A DNA stretch of 64,000 bases from positions 31,069,501-31,133,500 of the forward strand of contig NC_091966.1 in assembly GCF_036711975.1 (NCBI RefSeq). Reading direction: 5' to 3'. The position numbers and the translations under genes were made by a program. The notes beneath the pieces are model-generated. The model was not told the origin of the DNA. It did no database searches and worked only from the letters and a program-made list of their open reading frames with translations. The stretch is from Onthophagus taurus (lineage: Eukaryota; Arthropoda; Insecta; Coleoptera; Scarabaeidae). Positions within the stretch are counted from its first letter, which is position 1. Every line of letters starts with the position of its first letter. Below are positions 35,501 to 47,800 of the stretch, in pieces.

Positions 35501-38500
35501 AGAAGCAATCTGTGGACTTTGGAATAGGTTGTGTAATAAAAATGGTCGCATTTTTCTTGCATATTTTGTATTATATTGTCTTCGCTTATTTCAGCTGAAA
35601 AATTCTGTAAATAGTTGTGTAGTACACAAGCACTTTTCACAACACATAAAGTTTCGAACATGTCGGAGTCATTATCAGAATTAGATTCTGAATTCAAATT
35701 TATTAACATAGCAGAAATATTTATCACCTTTTTATCATTTTTATTCAGCATCGAAATTGTGACTATCCATGTTCCGGAATAACTAAGATGTGTTGCACTA
35801 TAACTTATACTATAAATCTACAGTGAGCATGTAAATTCAAGGGTTGTTATAGGGTGAGTCAGATAGAATGGGAATCTGTCAATAATCTCTCCGTTGGGTT
35901 GGGTTGGGTTGGGCCAGGTAACTGTTTTGCCACGTCCTTTCGCGATTTGCCTGCTGCGAAATCGATCTAAAATAACAATAAGGAAGACGACCACAATTTT
36001 GAAAATTACAAATGTAAACATTGTGGTCTAGTAGACTTCAAAACAACATGAGTTGTACATTACAAGACTTATAGAAAATTGTTAGGAAATAATCTTAGTG
36101 CAAAGCTTTCCCAAGCGTACCAACTGAATTAACATGAAAGTGTGATATTCCTAAGAGATTATTTTCTTATTTTGTAAATAAAAAAATTGATAAGAATGTC
36201 TGACATATTAAAATTACTGCGACGAATGATGTAAGAATGCCCAATACCTTGCAACAAATTCAAAAAAACTTAGAATTTCGTAGTATAGTTGTGTATTTTC
36301 GTAGTATATTTTTTTAGTATCAGTTCAGTGCCGACACTTGCAAGAAAATGATGGTTATTAAGGTCTTCTGCTGCCTAACGAACCCTGCAGTTCTCGCTTC
36401 TCTTCATCGACGCTTTTCGTTCGTATTGATTAATAAAGCAATCAAATGAAATAGACTAGCTTGGTTGGCTTATCGATCTCAATCTTGGCATTTTTTTTCC
36501 TTAATCGTTTTGAATCAAACCAAACAAATTATCTTAAAAAATGATGTTAGTTGTTTTTTAATATTGTTTTCAAAGTTGCGATCATCTTGAAAACAACAAC
36601 CTATTTACTTATTTACTAAATCTGAGGTTATTGCCGTAATTACTAAGTGACCAATTATTTCGATAAAAATATATAGATTTAATGAAATAAAATTACACCT
36701 ATTTCACAAGATTTATTAAATGGAGGTTATTTACAAGTTAGAATGTTTTCATGAACAAGTATTCTCCGTTATTTCTTTATATCTGCAATTACATAAACGA
36801 TATCCCAGTATATTGAAACTGATAAAACTGCTTAATTACTTCTACAAGGTGATATCTAAAGTTTAAATGATAATAATATTCATTTGAAATTATATACAAA
36901 TTATTTAAGATTACCTCAGAATGATTAAAAACTATAAAATCGATTAAGTATTTATAAATTATTTAGGAGTTACCAATTTACGAAAACGATTTTGTCCCTT
37001 TAACCCAGAAAAAAAGTGAAAGTATGGAAAATTTCCCATGTTTTTAAGTTAAAAAAAATAAAATTGATGTGTTGTGATACTTAAATAAAAAAAGGGTCAA
37101 TATTTCAAGTTCATGTAGAAAGTTGAAACTTGTTTTTTAAACTTGCAGCTTTTTTTATGCAATTTCGTTACTGATTAATTACAAAATAATTATAGGTGGA
37201 AACAAATTAAAGGAAAATAACGAAAACATCATTATAATTTATCTTATTTTTCATTTTATTTTTAGGCTTTTGAAAGAGTTAAAGGAACAGACGAAAATTT
37301 ATTATCAAAAGTAATCCCACTAAACGGTGATCTATCAAGTGAAAATTTGGGTTTAAGCCCCGAAGATGTCAACAAAATTGTTAACGAAGTTTCCGTCGTT
37401 TTTCATTTTGCCGCAACGTTAAAATTAGAGGCTACTTTAAAGGATGCGATAGAAATGAATACATCCGGTACTCAAAGGGTCATTGATTTGGCTAAAAAAA
37501 TTAAAAACTTAGACGCCTTCGTTCATTTAAGTACTGCGTTTTGCTCGGCTGATCTCGATGTATTCGAAGAAAAAATTTACGAATCGCCAGATAATCCAAG
37601 GGATGTTATCAAAATGACTCAATGGATGAAAAACGAAGCTGTTGTTAAAGCTACCCCAAGTATAATTGCACCTCATCCAAATACTTATACTTACAGTAAA
37701 CGATTGGCTGAATCTTTGGTTGCAAATGAATTGGAAAATATGAGAGTTTGTATTGTTAGACCATCAATTGGTAATTTCTTAATATTTACTGTTTGGATTA
37801 TGCATAATTATTTTTTATTTTGCAGTTACTCCAGCTGGTTTAGAACCAGTTCCTGGTTGGGTTGATAGTTTAAATGGACCAATTGGAATTTTGGTAGCTG
37901 GTGGAAAAGGAGTTTTAAGAACAATGCATTGTAAAGCTGAAAATAGTGCTCACGTTGTTCCTGTTGACATTGCTATCAATTCTATTATTGTAGCTGCTTG
38001 GAAATTAGGTTCTGCACCAGAAAAGTAAGATGCTTTTAAATTATATTATAAATGAACAAAAAACCACCGCACAAAAACCATCACATACGTCTTATAATTT
38101 ACTTAGCTGTGTTTTTACACTATATTTTGTTTTGAATATGAAAATGAATACGTTATAACATCATTTCAAATATATTATAGATATACTACACTGCTCATAA
38201 GTATAAAAAAAGTATATGACAAGATATTTTAGAAATGTTATAAAAAAAAAATTAATTTCATCTAAAAAGTTATCGGCGAAAAATACGTTTTATGTATTTT
38301 AAAGTGTTAATTTTCTCTCGGTGCAATATAATTACTCAGAACTCAATATGATAATTTAATTTAACACGCAATGATGTTCGTTCTCATTACGCAATCAAAT
38401 AATCATACATTGGAAAATTGCAAATGAACTAAGTATGTGGAATTAATCAAATTAATTTTAATGAACTCAATTAATCTCAATGTAATCAAGAATTTATGCC

Positions 38501-40418
38501 CATTTTTAGATTTAGATTATTAGTTTATAACGTAAACTCTATTAAATAATTTAAAAATTATTTAATAATAAATACTTTCTTTTCTTCAGTTTTTGTCGAT
38601 TCTTCTCCAATCCAGCAGAATGTGGATTGTGGAAGATGCAATTTGACAAGTTTTAGGTTGAGGAGGTCCTGATGAGCATCAGGATTACTGACAGTATTGG
38701 TAGTGATGGTATTCCATCAATTTTAATCAAGGAATGTTCACACTCTCTGTCCCTTCTTTTAATTATTTTATTTAACGCTTCATTAGTAATGGGTCTTTCC
38801 TTCATTGTAGAAGCGGGATTTTAATCTTCCCATTTTTAATTCTGGGGACCGTGGTATTATATCTGATTACCGCCCCATATATATTTTGCGAGCATTTAGG
38901 AAAGTCTTTGAGAAAGCGGTTTAAGCACGTCTATTTTTTGCCCTTAAGTCTAAAATCAAAGAAGGTTGAGAGAAACTTGTTTGAATATACTCAGTATATC
39001 CTATCTTCTCTGGTTCTTCACTTGTTTCTTAGTGATAACGTAGCTTTTCTGCCAAAAAGCCAATACAGGTGTCTAAATTTAATATTAAGTTCCTTATTAT
39101 TAAGTTATGCTCAGTAAAGTTTATGTATGTCGATTTATTTGTATTTAATTTTATTGGCCATCGTTTGGTCCAGTTTTCTGCTGAATTCAAGGCCAATTGT
39201 TTAGCAAAAACTTATTTGCTGCAACTACTTCATTTTCTGCAACAGCCAAGATCGCTGTGTCGTCTGCAAATGTAGCTGTTAAAGTTTCTGGTATTTAAGG
39301 AAGGTCGAATGTGTAGAGTAAGTACAGTGTTGGGCCAAGTTTAAAAAATCGCTCTTTGCTGCAGTTAGTAGTGTGTTGCCTTGGTCGTTCATTTGATATG
39401 TGATATTTATATCACCTAGACTTAGTTTTATTTTTCTCCTTTTGATTCACTTTTATACCATTATTATTATTATTGTGAACTGTAATTTAACTAGTATACA
39501 ACTGGTTGTTCGTGGTACAGTGTTATTGGGTTCGACCTGTTTCTGTACCGACTTGAGACAAATAAAAAAAATAAATAAATAAATAAAAATTATTTGTTTT
39601 AGACCCAAAGAAGTACCTGTTTACAATTTAACCAACGATGACGTTTTAAAATTAACTTGGGGAGATGTCTTGAACGTTGGAAGACGAAACTTTTATGATT
39701 ACCCATTTGAAATGCAAGTTTGGTACCCAGACGGTACTTTACAGTCCAATTATTACGTCCATTTCTTTTGGACTATTTTTATTCATTGGTTACCAGCACT
39801 TTTAATTGATGGATTAATGTTTATATTTCGACAAAAAAGATTGTAAGTATTACAAAAAAATGATACTTTTATCCCGCAGAATATTGCGTACAACTCGATT
39901 TGGTGGCGGTTAAATTAATCCACAATTATAATTTTTAGTATGATTCGAATACAAAAAAAGATTTATGATGGTTTAGAATTGTTACAATTTTTCACTACGA
40001 GAGAATGGAAATTTAAAAGTGAAAATTTCTTAGCATTGGTTAACGAGTTAAATCCCACAGACAAAGAATTATATCCTATGGATTACCATTTATATCCGAT
40101 TGATAAATATATGGTTTATTGCATTTTGGGAGCCCGTCAATATACAATGAAAGAAAATTTGAAGTCTTTAGGAAGATGTCGTGTTCAACTTAGAATGTAA
40201 TAAGCGTTTTGATAAAATGTGGCGAAAAATTTATTTTGTTTTTTATTTTTAGATTATACGTGGTGGACAAATTATTCAAACTATTGCTTATGTATGGATT
40301 CTTTTGCTTGGCGTGGTCTTATTCTGATACTGTAAAGTATTTAGTGGAAATCTTTCGGGAATACGCTAAAAATTTACCTATTTTAAGTAAAGCTCTCTCT
40401 GAAAAACAAGGTATTTAA
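32590..40418 (+). CDS. Fatty acyl-CoA reductase (six exons)
   Basis: Exons 32590-32790, 37266-37770, 37826-38024, 39603-39842, 39939-40196 and 40253-40418 splice in frame (GT-AG throughout) into 522 residues, the usual size of insect alcohol-forming fatty acyl-CoA reductases, which make fatty alcohols for wax, pheromone or cuticle lipids using NADPH. The N-terminal Rossmann motif is TGGTGFMG (20-27); the catalytic YxxxK is Tyr208-Lys212 in NTYTYSKRLAE; RPSIVTPAGLEPVPGW is a family signature that the exon 2/3 junction restores. The last three exons encode the FAR_C domain (TTREWKFKSENF, MDYHLYPIDKYM) and a hydrophobic segment (NYYVHFFWTIFIHWLPALL) likely to anchor it in the ER membrane. Introns 1 (4.5 kb) and 3 (1.6 kb) hold transposon relics; the coding frame looks intact. 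Which of the many insect paralogues it is cannot be told from here. Confidence 0.93.
35455..35751 (-). pseudogene. PIF/Harbinger nuclease C-terminal relic
   Basis: The 98-residue frame contains VVKSACVLHNYLQNFSAEIS followed by an acidic/asparagine stretch, the C-terminal signature of HARBI1-like nucleases (..ACcLHNfL...). The DDE core upstream is not visible. Lies in intron 1 of the reductase gene, antisense. Confidence 0.55.
35894..35913. repeat. Four TTGGG repeats
   Basis: Perfect run of four ttggg units on the plus strand, followed by gccagg. G-quadruplex-capable. In reductase intron 1. Confidence 0.8.
38630..39010 (+). mobile_element. Jockey-like LINE reverse-transcriptase relic (plus)
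   Basis: Plus-strand text VEEVLMSIRITDSIGSDGIP, SILIKECSHSLSLLLIILFN and, after frameshifts, ITAPYIFCEHLGKSLRK follows the RT order S.G.DGIPS.LIK...... lp...LFN.SL..G.fP..WK...I.PI.K.G....YRPIS. Broken by stops. In reductase intron 3. Confidence 0.6.
39100..39330 (-). mobile_element. LINE reverse-transcriptase relic (minus)
   Basis: Minus strand: LGPTLYLLYTFDLP, a stop, then ATFADDTAILAVAENEVVAA. FADD is the RT catalytic box. It lies back to back with the plus-strand relic at 38630-39010 in the same intron. Confidence 0.7.
39331..39589 (+). repeat. Probable LINE 3' end with (aaat)n tail
   Basis: Non-coding sequence ending in gagacaaat followed by an A-rich aataaataaataaa run at about 39562-39589, immediately before the exon 4 acceptor of the reductase gene. 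Confidence 0.4.
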
Positions 40419-42415
40419 AGCTCAAAAAATGTTTTAATCGCAATATTTTATATTTTTATGGTGAAAACATGATTAATTATTAGAATACCTTTGTTTGTAT
40501 AAAAATTGTTTATTTGCTCACTTTGTTGTATATTTTTAATAAATTTTTTTAAATTAAAAGAAAACTTTTATTTTTAAAATGTACAAATATTTTTAAATTT
40601 ATAGCATGAGATATATGCTTACATATTTTGTGCAATTAATACGTTGTTAATTGACAAAATGTAATAAATGACACTAGTTATTTAAATGAAAGTAGAATCT
40701 TAAAGTCATAAATCCTTTTTTGACTCCTACTATTTGCCCATATCGACCAAATTTATTTTTAAGATTATATTGAAAATTTATTCAGAAACAACACTACATT
40801 ATTTTACACACATACCTAGGTAGGTTATAATGAAACCTGCACATGTTATAAAAAGACATTTTTGGGTGTTTACTATACCATACCATTTCTCAGGAAGTTC
40901 CCAGTTACCAAAAACATGTTCGATTTCCCCAAGAATTGAAAAAAAACTGACTCTGTTCATTTCAAATATTTTTATACTTTTTGGAAAAGCCTCTCCCAAA
41001 TTTTCTTCCAAAGATAGTTTTTACGTTTCTTTCCGACCAATGGATCACACTTCTGCGTTAGATGAACAGGCACACCGAATTCTTTACCAACACAGGTTAT
41101 CTGTCCTCTACCAGTATAAATGCCTTCATAAACAGTAATTTAAAAATTTGTAAAGCATTATTAAATTCATTACTGACATCTTTGTGATTACAAAGTAGAC
41201 ATTTTTGCGTATGAAACCTGTGTTACCTACTTGGGCTGTTAATATACAGATTGCGCTCGGAAAGCTTTCGACAGGAGCATATATATTATATAAGATGATA
41301 CTCTTCTAAGATCACATACCCTGTCTATATATACCTGCAAATGAGTAAAAACATTCTCATTGTCTCGTCATTCTTGCAATCTCTACTTTCAACATCAGCC
41401 TCAACTGTATCAACCTCATAGCTACATGAGCAAAGAACAAAAATGCCATGCATGTGGGTATGCATGGCCAAGTTAAGTTATGGTTTCACTTTCCACGGAT
41501 ATGACCATTTTTTCGCATATCATACTTCTCTTGTCACTTTCCAAAAACTTTTCCACCCAACCTTCGCTTTTCAACTCTCCTACACCTCAAGAGCAACCTC
41601 AAAAAAACAAATGTCTTCTTATCACTTCACTTCTAAATGCAGTGGGAGTTTATCTGCAGGAACCTGAAGCACATAATAATAACATCGACCATAAAATTGA
41701 CAGCATCGTCCTCCTGAATTGTTTATTATCAAGGTGGTGATCCCTAGACCCTAAGACGATTTAGCACAATGACAAAAATCAACCCTTTGTAGATCGTGTC
41801 TTAAGCCCTAAGAACAATTTATCATTCATACGACATCACTCAGTTCCAACTTCCAACTAATAACTCTGGTGCATAAAGCTGCCAATTTTGTCCACACGTA
41901 CACAAAGCTACTTCACATGTTCCTTGATCTTTATGGCCACAAAATTATGTTTAATAATTGGCAACATTTTCAATTTATTGTTTGATTATCATGCTACCGT
42001 CTTGCTTGCTGCCACTGTTACCCCGGATACTGTAATCGAAAGTGGAAGCTTATCCAAATGTCATTATACTTTATAAGTAAAGACCGCTTGATTAACTGTA
42101 AGTAGCATCTCTTTGGTAGATGTTTGTACAGATTTGGACAAATCAGTATGTTAATTGAACTGATAAAAAATAGTCAGTTAATCTAAAAATTATTAAAAAA
42201 TGCCACGACATTGAAAAGATAATTAAGGTTGAATCAGTTTATTCAATATTCATCAAAATGTTTGTAATCTGAGGGGTACTTCCGGATGGCTGGGAAGACA
42301 AAATTATTTTTTTTAGTAGCACTTCCACATTCACGCAGCAAGATATACTGACACTACTCCCTGAGAAATGCTTCAGTTATATATTGTAAAGCATCGAACA
42401 CAATCGATCGATATA
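40419..42415. other. Downstream of the reductase gene, no gene recognised
   Basis: An AATAAA near 40538 may serve the reductase. From 40800 to 41750 the minus strand has a few longish broken frames (for example FSILGEIEHVFGNWELPEKW), perhaps an old transposon, but I recognise no family. Confidence 0.3.
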
Positions 42416-43255
42416 CAGGATGATTCTTAACATATACGCATAAACTTGGGGATTTATTCCTCATGACAAATAATGACTAATTGGTGAAAAAAATTGTTGT
42501 AAAAGTTTTTTAGTTTCCTAGATATCCTTGAAATTAACTTTTAAATTAAGAGTACATAGAAATTACTTGAAACTACGATGGTGATAAACAATTTGCAATT
42601 TCAAGCGACACACATATTCGACGAGGCTTAGGCAAAATGGTGGAACAGTTAGACCTCTTTACACCTTGTTAATGTCGAGAACGAGATTTTGAATGTCGTC
42701 GAAGAACAGCCTGGCCTACGTACTGGAATACTTGCAGAACAACATGGGGTATCACAATCCATAATTTGGCGAATATTGAGGCGCAATCAACTCCATCCAT
42801 ATCATAATGTGTACAAGCCCTACTACCAGTAGATCTCATTCCATTCTTGGAATGAATAGGCCCTTTCATTCTGGATAATCGATTAACTGGTGCTCATTAT
42901 TTACAATTTTTGCACGATAATTTACCCAACCTCAATCCTCTGGATTTTTATTGTTGAAGTCACTTAAAAATCATAGTGTGATACCGAGACAATCCACCAA
43001 CACCATGGTTTAAGTTACGCTTGTGGAAGATCGTGGATTCGGCGAGCACAATTGTGTATAGAAGGCATGGGAAATAACTTTGAACACTTGCTATGATGTT
43101 ATTTTAAAGTGTTTTATGTATTCTTCATTGAAAGTAAATTTCACGGATATCTAGGAACCTAAAAAACGTTTGATACAATTTTTTTCACCTATTAGTCATT
43201 ATTTGTCATGAGGAATAAATCCCCAAGTTTGTGCGTTAGGTTGAGAATCACCCTG
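42416..43255 (+). mobile_element. Internally deleted mariner-like transposon with ~125-bp TIRs
   Basis: The left end (from caggatgattctta) and the reverse complement of the right end (from cagggtgattctca) agree over about 125 bp, including tggggatttattcctcatga, acaaataatgacta and cctagatatcc. Both sides carry the dinucleotide TA (42414-42415 and 43256-43257), the target duplication of Tc1/mariner elements. The 840-bp length is too short for a full transposase gene. Confidence 0.82.
42640..42960 (+). pseudogene. Mariner-like transposase remnant
   Basis: Broken frames give a helix-turn-helix-like part (TGILAEQHGVSQSIIWRILR-like text from 'actggaatacttgcag', then NQLHPYHNV) and, after a deletion, LDNRLTGAHYLQFLHDNLPN followed by LNPLDFY. 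The order matches the DDE_3-type transposase family of insect mariner relatives, lacking most of the catalytic core. Confidence 0.6.
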
Positions 43256-43257
43256 TA

Positions 43258-44241
43258 TTGGACGATCGGGACATAGATTAGATCAGATATAACAATGTAG
43301 TTAAGTAAGGTTCCTGAAGTCAGCTATTAATGAATGAGATAATCTTTCCTTCTGAATTCGGTTATGTTTTAAATATGCAACTTAACCCTCTTCAAATACG
43401 ACGTCCAAGAGTAACATTTGCTTAATTAAATAGGATAAAGGGGTCCGATAGCCGAAAGTTAGATGTTCTAAGGTGTTAAGTAAATGGCGTTAATAAATTT
43501 TGAAGTTACAAATAATTTTTTAAAATATGGTGTTGCGGCATTGCGTGGTCATCAATTACAATAAGAGACATGATTCAAATAGTGATAAAACTTAAAATTT
43601 TAAAGTTATTTCTTATTCCATTCTCGAGGAATGCAAGGGGGTGGGAGAGGAATGGGTTTTTGGACCTACTTTTGGAGTAGGTATTTCTTAATTTTTGAGA
43701 TATTCCGTTTTGTTTTGTTAAATGGGACGCCTGGTATAGTGGATGAATACTTTCGTCTGGTGAAACAGAAAAACTGTTAGAATAACCGCATTTGGTACAA
43801 GAATTGCCAGGAATAAGAAAAAACAATAAAGATCTTAAAAATCTGCATTTACTTGGGAGCTATTCTTTACAGTAGATATAATTCCCATAATGCTGGAAAG
43901 TAATAACACTAATAACAAAACAATAAGAAATTTAAGATCAGTTATACTGGAGATTGTAATTACAACCTCAAAAAAAGATTTAAAGGAAGCATTCTAATTT
44001 TGTAGTTCAAATAAAAACCAACTAAAATAAATGTTTCAAGATCTAAATGTATTCTTCCCCCCATCTCAATATAAACAACATTATTTATAGGTTACACTGT
44101 TTACAGTGTTTATGTTTGGAGCAAGATCCAGCTATCCTGCTTTTGACATCAACAAAAACCAAATTATCTACGAATTGATTGATAGACGAATCCTATTTCT
44201 TTAAAATTAACTTTTAACCGATTCTTATATTGCTAAACCCT
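43258..44241. other. Intergenic; possible MITE fragment
   Basis: No gene. The stretch at about 43590-43735 (reverse strand: cccatttaacaaaacaaaac, ggaatatctcaaaaattaag, then ccaaaagtagg) has the look of a transposon terminal region ('cagggtgtcccatt'-type), but no partner end is visible. Confidence 0.3.
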
Positions 44242-44736
44242 TCAATTATAAAATACTTTATTGTAACAACGCTGTAAAGATTTCATCATCTCCGGGCGAT
44301 TTGAATAGTTTAAATATTGGAACACCAAATCAAGACTTGTCGGTGAAAGGTGTGTGACCTCTTTGGTCCAAATCATTTTATAAGTTTCAATACTCTTTAC
44401 ATTACAAATTGTTTGCTTTGTTAAGTATAAAGTATACAAATGTCCAAAAATTTCATCCATTTCTTATTAATAAATCATCACTGTTCAGAATATACAATTT
44501 TTAAGACACTATTCAAATTTATTATTTAAAAGAAGTTATTATTTTTATTAAAGTTATGCAACCAAATTTTCTATATCAAGAGCGGTGAAGTTTATAAACA
44601 GCAAGAGTATAAAAAAAGTACCTCGTGGATTGATAGTTGAGACCCGTTTGAACTGCTTTGAAGCATTTACAACAAACAATTCCGCGCCAGTATTAGTCAT
44701 GGTCTTGATCTGGTGGGAGACTGCGTCGAATTTCAT
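44242..44736 (-). CDS. Small two-exon gene, unknown function
   Basis: Exon 1 (44622-44736, starting MKFDAVSHQIKTMTNTGAEL) ends phase 1 at cacgag|gtactt. A minus-strand acceptor (aataag|aaatgg) opens exon 2 (44242-44462) in the matching phase, giving 111 residues ending RCYNKVFYN. Without splicing, exon 1 runs only to 60 residues. The product is basic, mostly helical in character, with no signal peptide or membrane segment. I do not recognise the family. Support comes from the compatible splice phase and the close divergent pairing with the transporter gene. The weak pyrimidine tract before the acceptor is the main doubt; exon 2 alone might be a 72-residue frame. Confidence 0.45.
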
Positions 44737-44839
44737 TTAAGTTTAATTTAGTGCCATGACACGATGAGGCAAAGAACCTTTCATTTTTATTTTAAATAAT
44801 AAATAATAAATTAAAAATATTATAAAAAATTTAAGAAAA
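44737..44839. promoter_or_regulatory. Shared divergent promoter region
   Basis: Only 103 bp separate the start codons of the small minus-strand gene and the transporter gene. TATA-like A/T runs are present but no defined element; co-regulation is inferred from the spacing. Confidence 0.4.
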
Positions 44840-47800
44840 ATGCCTCAAACAACGTATAATTCAATGAGTTCCCAAGAACCCATATGGACCCAAGTCGTTT
44901 GTGATCCAGAAAGTCCTTTTTCAGACTCCGAAAATGAGGTATGAAATGTTATAATTTAATTAAAAAAGTCAAAAATGAATTAATTTTTCGGTTTTAGATA
45001 AAAATTCGGATGTCTAATAAAAGTAAAGGTCTTTCCGTTTTGGCAACCGCAATTTTTATCGCTGGCGAAATGGCAGGAAGCGGAGTTTTAGCTTTACCCA
45101 AGGCCGTTGTAGACTCAGGTAAAAAAATCCTGCTTAAATTACCGACAGTGTACAAAAAAAAATTATATTTATAGGCATTACAACTTTTTTTTTGTTGATA
45201 ATAATTATTTTTTCGGGTCGACGAGAAACATCTGTGTTGATTCTTGACCTTTTAAATAAAAAAAAAAACATTGCATAATTTGCCAAATTTATCATCATAA
45301 ATTTGCAACAGTTTAACATACAATATTTTTTTAGGTTGGATAGGAATAATTTTATTAATAGTTTTTTGTTTCAACGCCGGATATAGCGGAAGTTGTTTAG
45401 GTGCTTGTTGGTATATTTTAGAAGAAAGATATCCAGAATTACGAAGAAAAACACGAAATCCTTACGGAACAATTGCTCAAAAATCCTTTGGAAAATATGC
45501 AAGATATTTAGTATCGGGTTGCATTCAATTTACATTATGCGGAGCAGGAACCGTTTATTTACTTTTAGCATCTCAAATCATTCAAGAACTTTTAAATGAT
45601 ATTTTACCATCACTTAGTTATTGCTATTGGTTTTTATTAATAGCGGCTTTATTGTTAATTCCGATGTGGTTGGAGTCTCCAAAAGATTTTAGGTAAGAAT
45701 TATTGTCTTTCTTAAATTGCTTAAAGTGCATAGCAACAAATCTTATCAAAAACGTATAATGTGTAAAGTTTGTTGACGAAGATAATTTGATAATTAATCT
45801 TTATTCTTATTAAAATTCACAAATTTTTAAACCGCTTTTATCAAGTGCATATTTGATATTATGCACTTGATAAATTATCGCGAATTAAATTAAAAAAGTT
45901 CTAAATTTAAATTTGGATATGTAGGTACTTCTGTAGGTGACACAATGTGTCCAAAATGTGAAGTATATTTTATATTTTCGTAATTCCGCCCACTTTCGTG
46001 GAGAATTGAGATTTTTCAAAACGTTGATATCTAGAAATATGTTTTGAGATGGAAAGTTTCTTATCGAGGACGATACATATATCCTATGTATTTTAGTTCA
46101 GATTTTGATGGGGTAGACATTTTTAGTGAATATGATAGATTTGGATGTCATTGGGTTTACGGTGATTTTCCACTCCTGGTTCGATTGATGTTAATTGGGA
46201 GAGGGAGTTCTTTACTTTGATTTAAATTTTCTTTATTGACAGGTAATTGTATGTTAATTGTAGTCATTCTATGTAGTAGAGATGTTTAGTTCTTTCATAT
46301 TCCATTGCTCCATACGTATGTGTTAAGTGTTGTTTGTAGTTCAAGGAATACTGATATATATGATTTGTTGTTTGTTTCGTTAAATTTTCGTTAACTATTC
46401 TCGCGTTTTGAATGGTGAGGATGGAAGCCAGACTGGTGATTGGGAATTGTAATGTGTTGGGAATAGTGCTGAATTAGTTTCTCCATTGTGACCTTTTCTG
46501 TTATTTTTAATAGTGCTCAGAGAGTAGCGATATTGGTCGATAACTGGAGGGTGGGGATGGTTCTTTGTTTGGTTTGAAGATTGGGATAATTGTTGTGGTT
46601 TTCCATGAAGTTAGAAAAAGAGCATTGGAATTCAAATTAGAGGATGTAACTTGTGATGTAGCACAGTTGAACAATGGCATTACGGATGAGGTGATGTAGA
46701 GCATGTTTTGTATGTTGTCGAGGCCGGGTACTTTGAAAGATTTTGTTTCTGGATGGTCAACACGATTTTTGAGGGGGTGATTAAGATTGAGAGATTTTTT
46801 CAGATATACTGTTTTGTTCGGCTGTGGTGTTAGGTTTTGACGGCTGTACGTTCGCCAAGTAGTTGGGGAGGGTTATGGCCTTGTGTTTGTCGGTGATTTT
46901 GATCATTTTGTATGTTTAACGCAGGTATTGACTTGAATTTGTTTTTGATTTTATGAATTTTGGTCCAGATTAGTGATGAAACGGATAGTGATTTTGCGAA
47001 AAGCTGGATACCGAATATTCGGCATCCCTTTCGGCCGAATATCCGTTCCACCTCTAGTCCAGATGCATTTGTCTTTGGCATTTAGGGATTGGCGTTTCTT
47101 TAGACTAAGTTCAGATCGAAGAATTAGGCTTTGGTGGAGATATTTCGTGTTGTTTGGTATAATCGTCAGGTTGAGATTCTGTTTTTTATAAGTGTAACGA
47201 TGTGTGCGAATCTTGTTTGGTTGTAAGAGGGATGGTTTTGGCTTTTGTGATAAGGATCGTGGAAGAAAGGTGGTCTACTAGATGCTGTGTCGAGGATCTT
47301 AACGTTGTTGAGTATAACGTATAACTCTTAAAAACTATCCAGTTGTTCTTTCTGTAATCAGAGGATTCGCTGTTGACGGTCGAGGACTATTGGAACTTAC
47401 TTTTATATATGAGGACTGGTTATGGAAATCTAAGCACAAACATTCTTCCATAAATTCACAAAGTTCAATTTCAATACTCCACGTCGTTTCGTAAAAACGG
47501 CTTTATTCTGCTACTTTCAACAAACGTCAAATTAATATTAAAAGAAACTTAAAACTTGGTAAGACTCAACCTCAAGCAATACTCTATCACATCAAAAGGT
47601 GTAGTTCCTTAAATCCTAATTGTTTTGGGGAATACAATTGTTTCCTTAACCTGAGTTTCAATACAAGTCAACTTAAGAGGTGATTTTAAATTTTTTATAA
47701 AATGTATTGTATATATAGAAACTTAAGATTTGGTAAGAACTAACTTCAAGCGATGCTCCGAAAAAAAGTTTAATTTCTAAAATATTAATTTTTTCAGACA

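Noticed and set aside
35818-36021. 67-residue minus-strand frame through the TTGGG run
   Set aside because: Generated by the repeat; no homology or splice context.
37347-37865. Reductase exon 2 frame read on through the next intron
   Set aside because: The last part (NFLIFTVWIMHNYF) is intron; a GT donor at 37771 and AG acceptor at 37825 restore the family signature RPSIVTPAGLEP.
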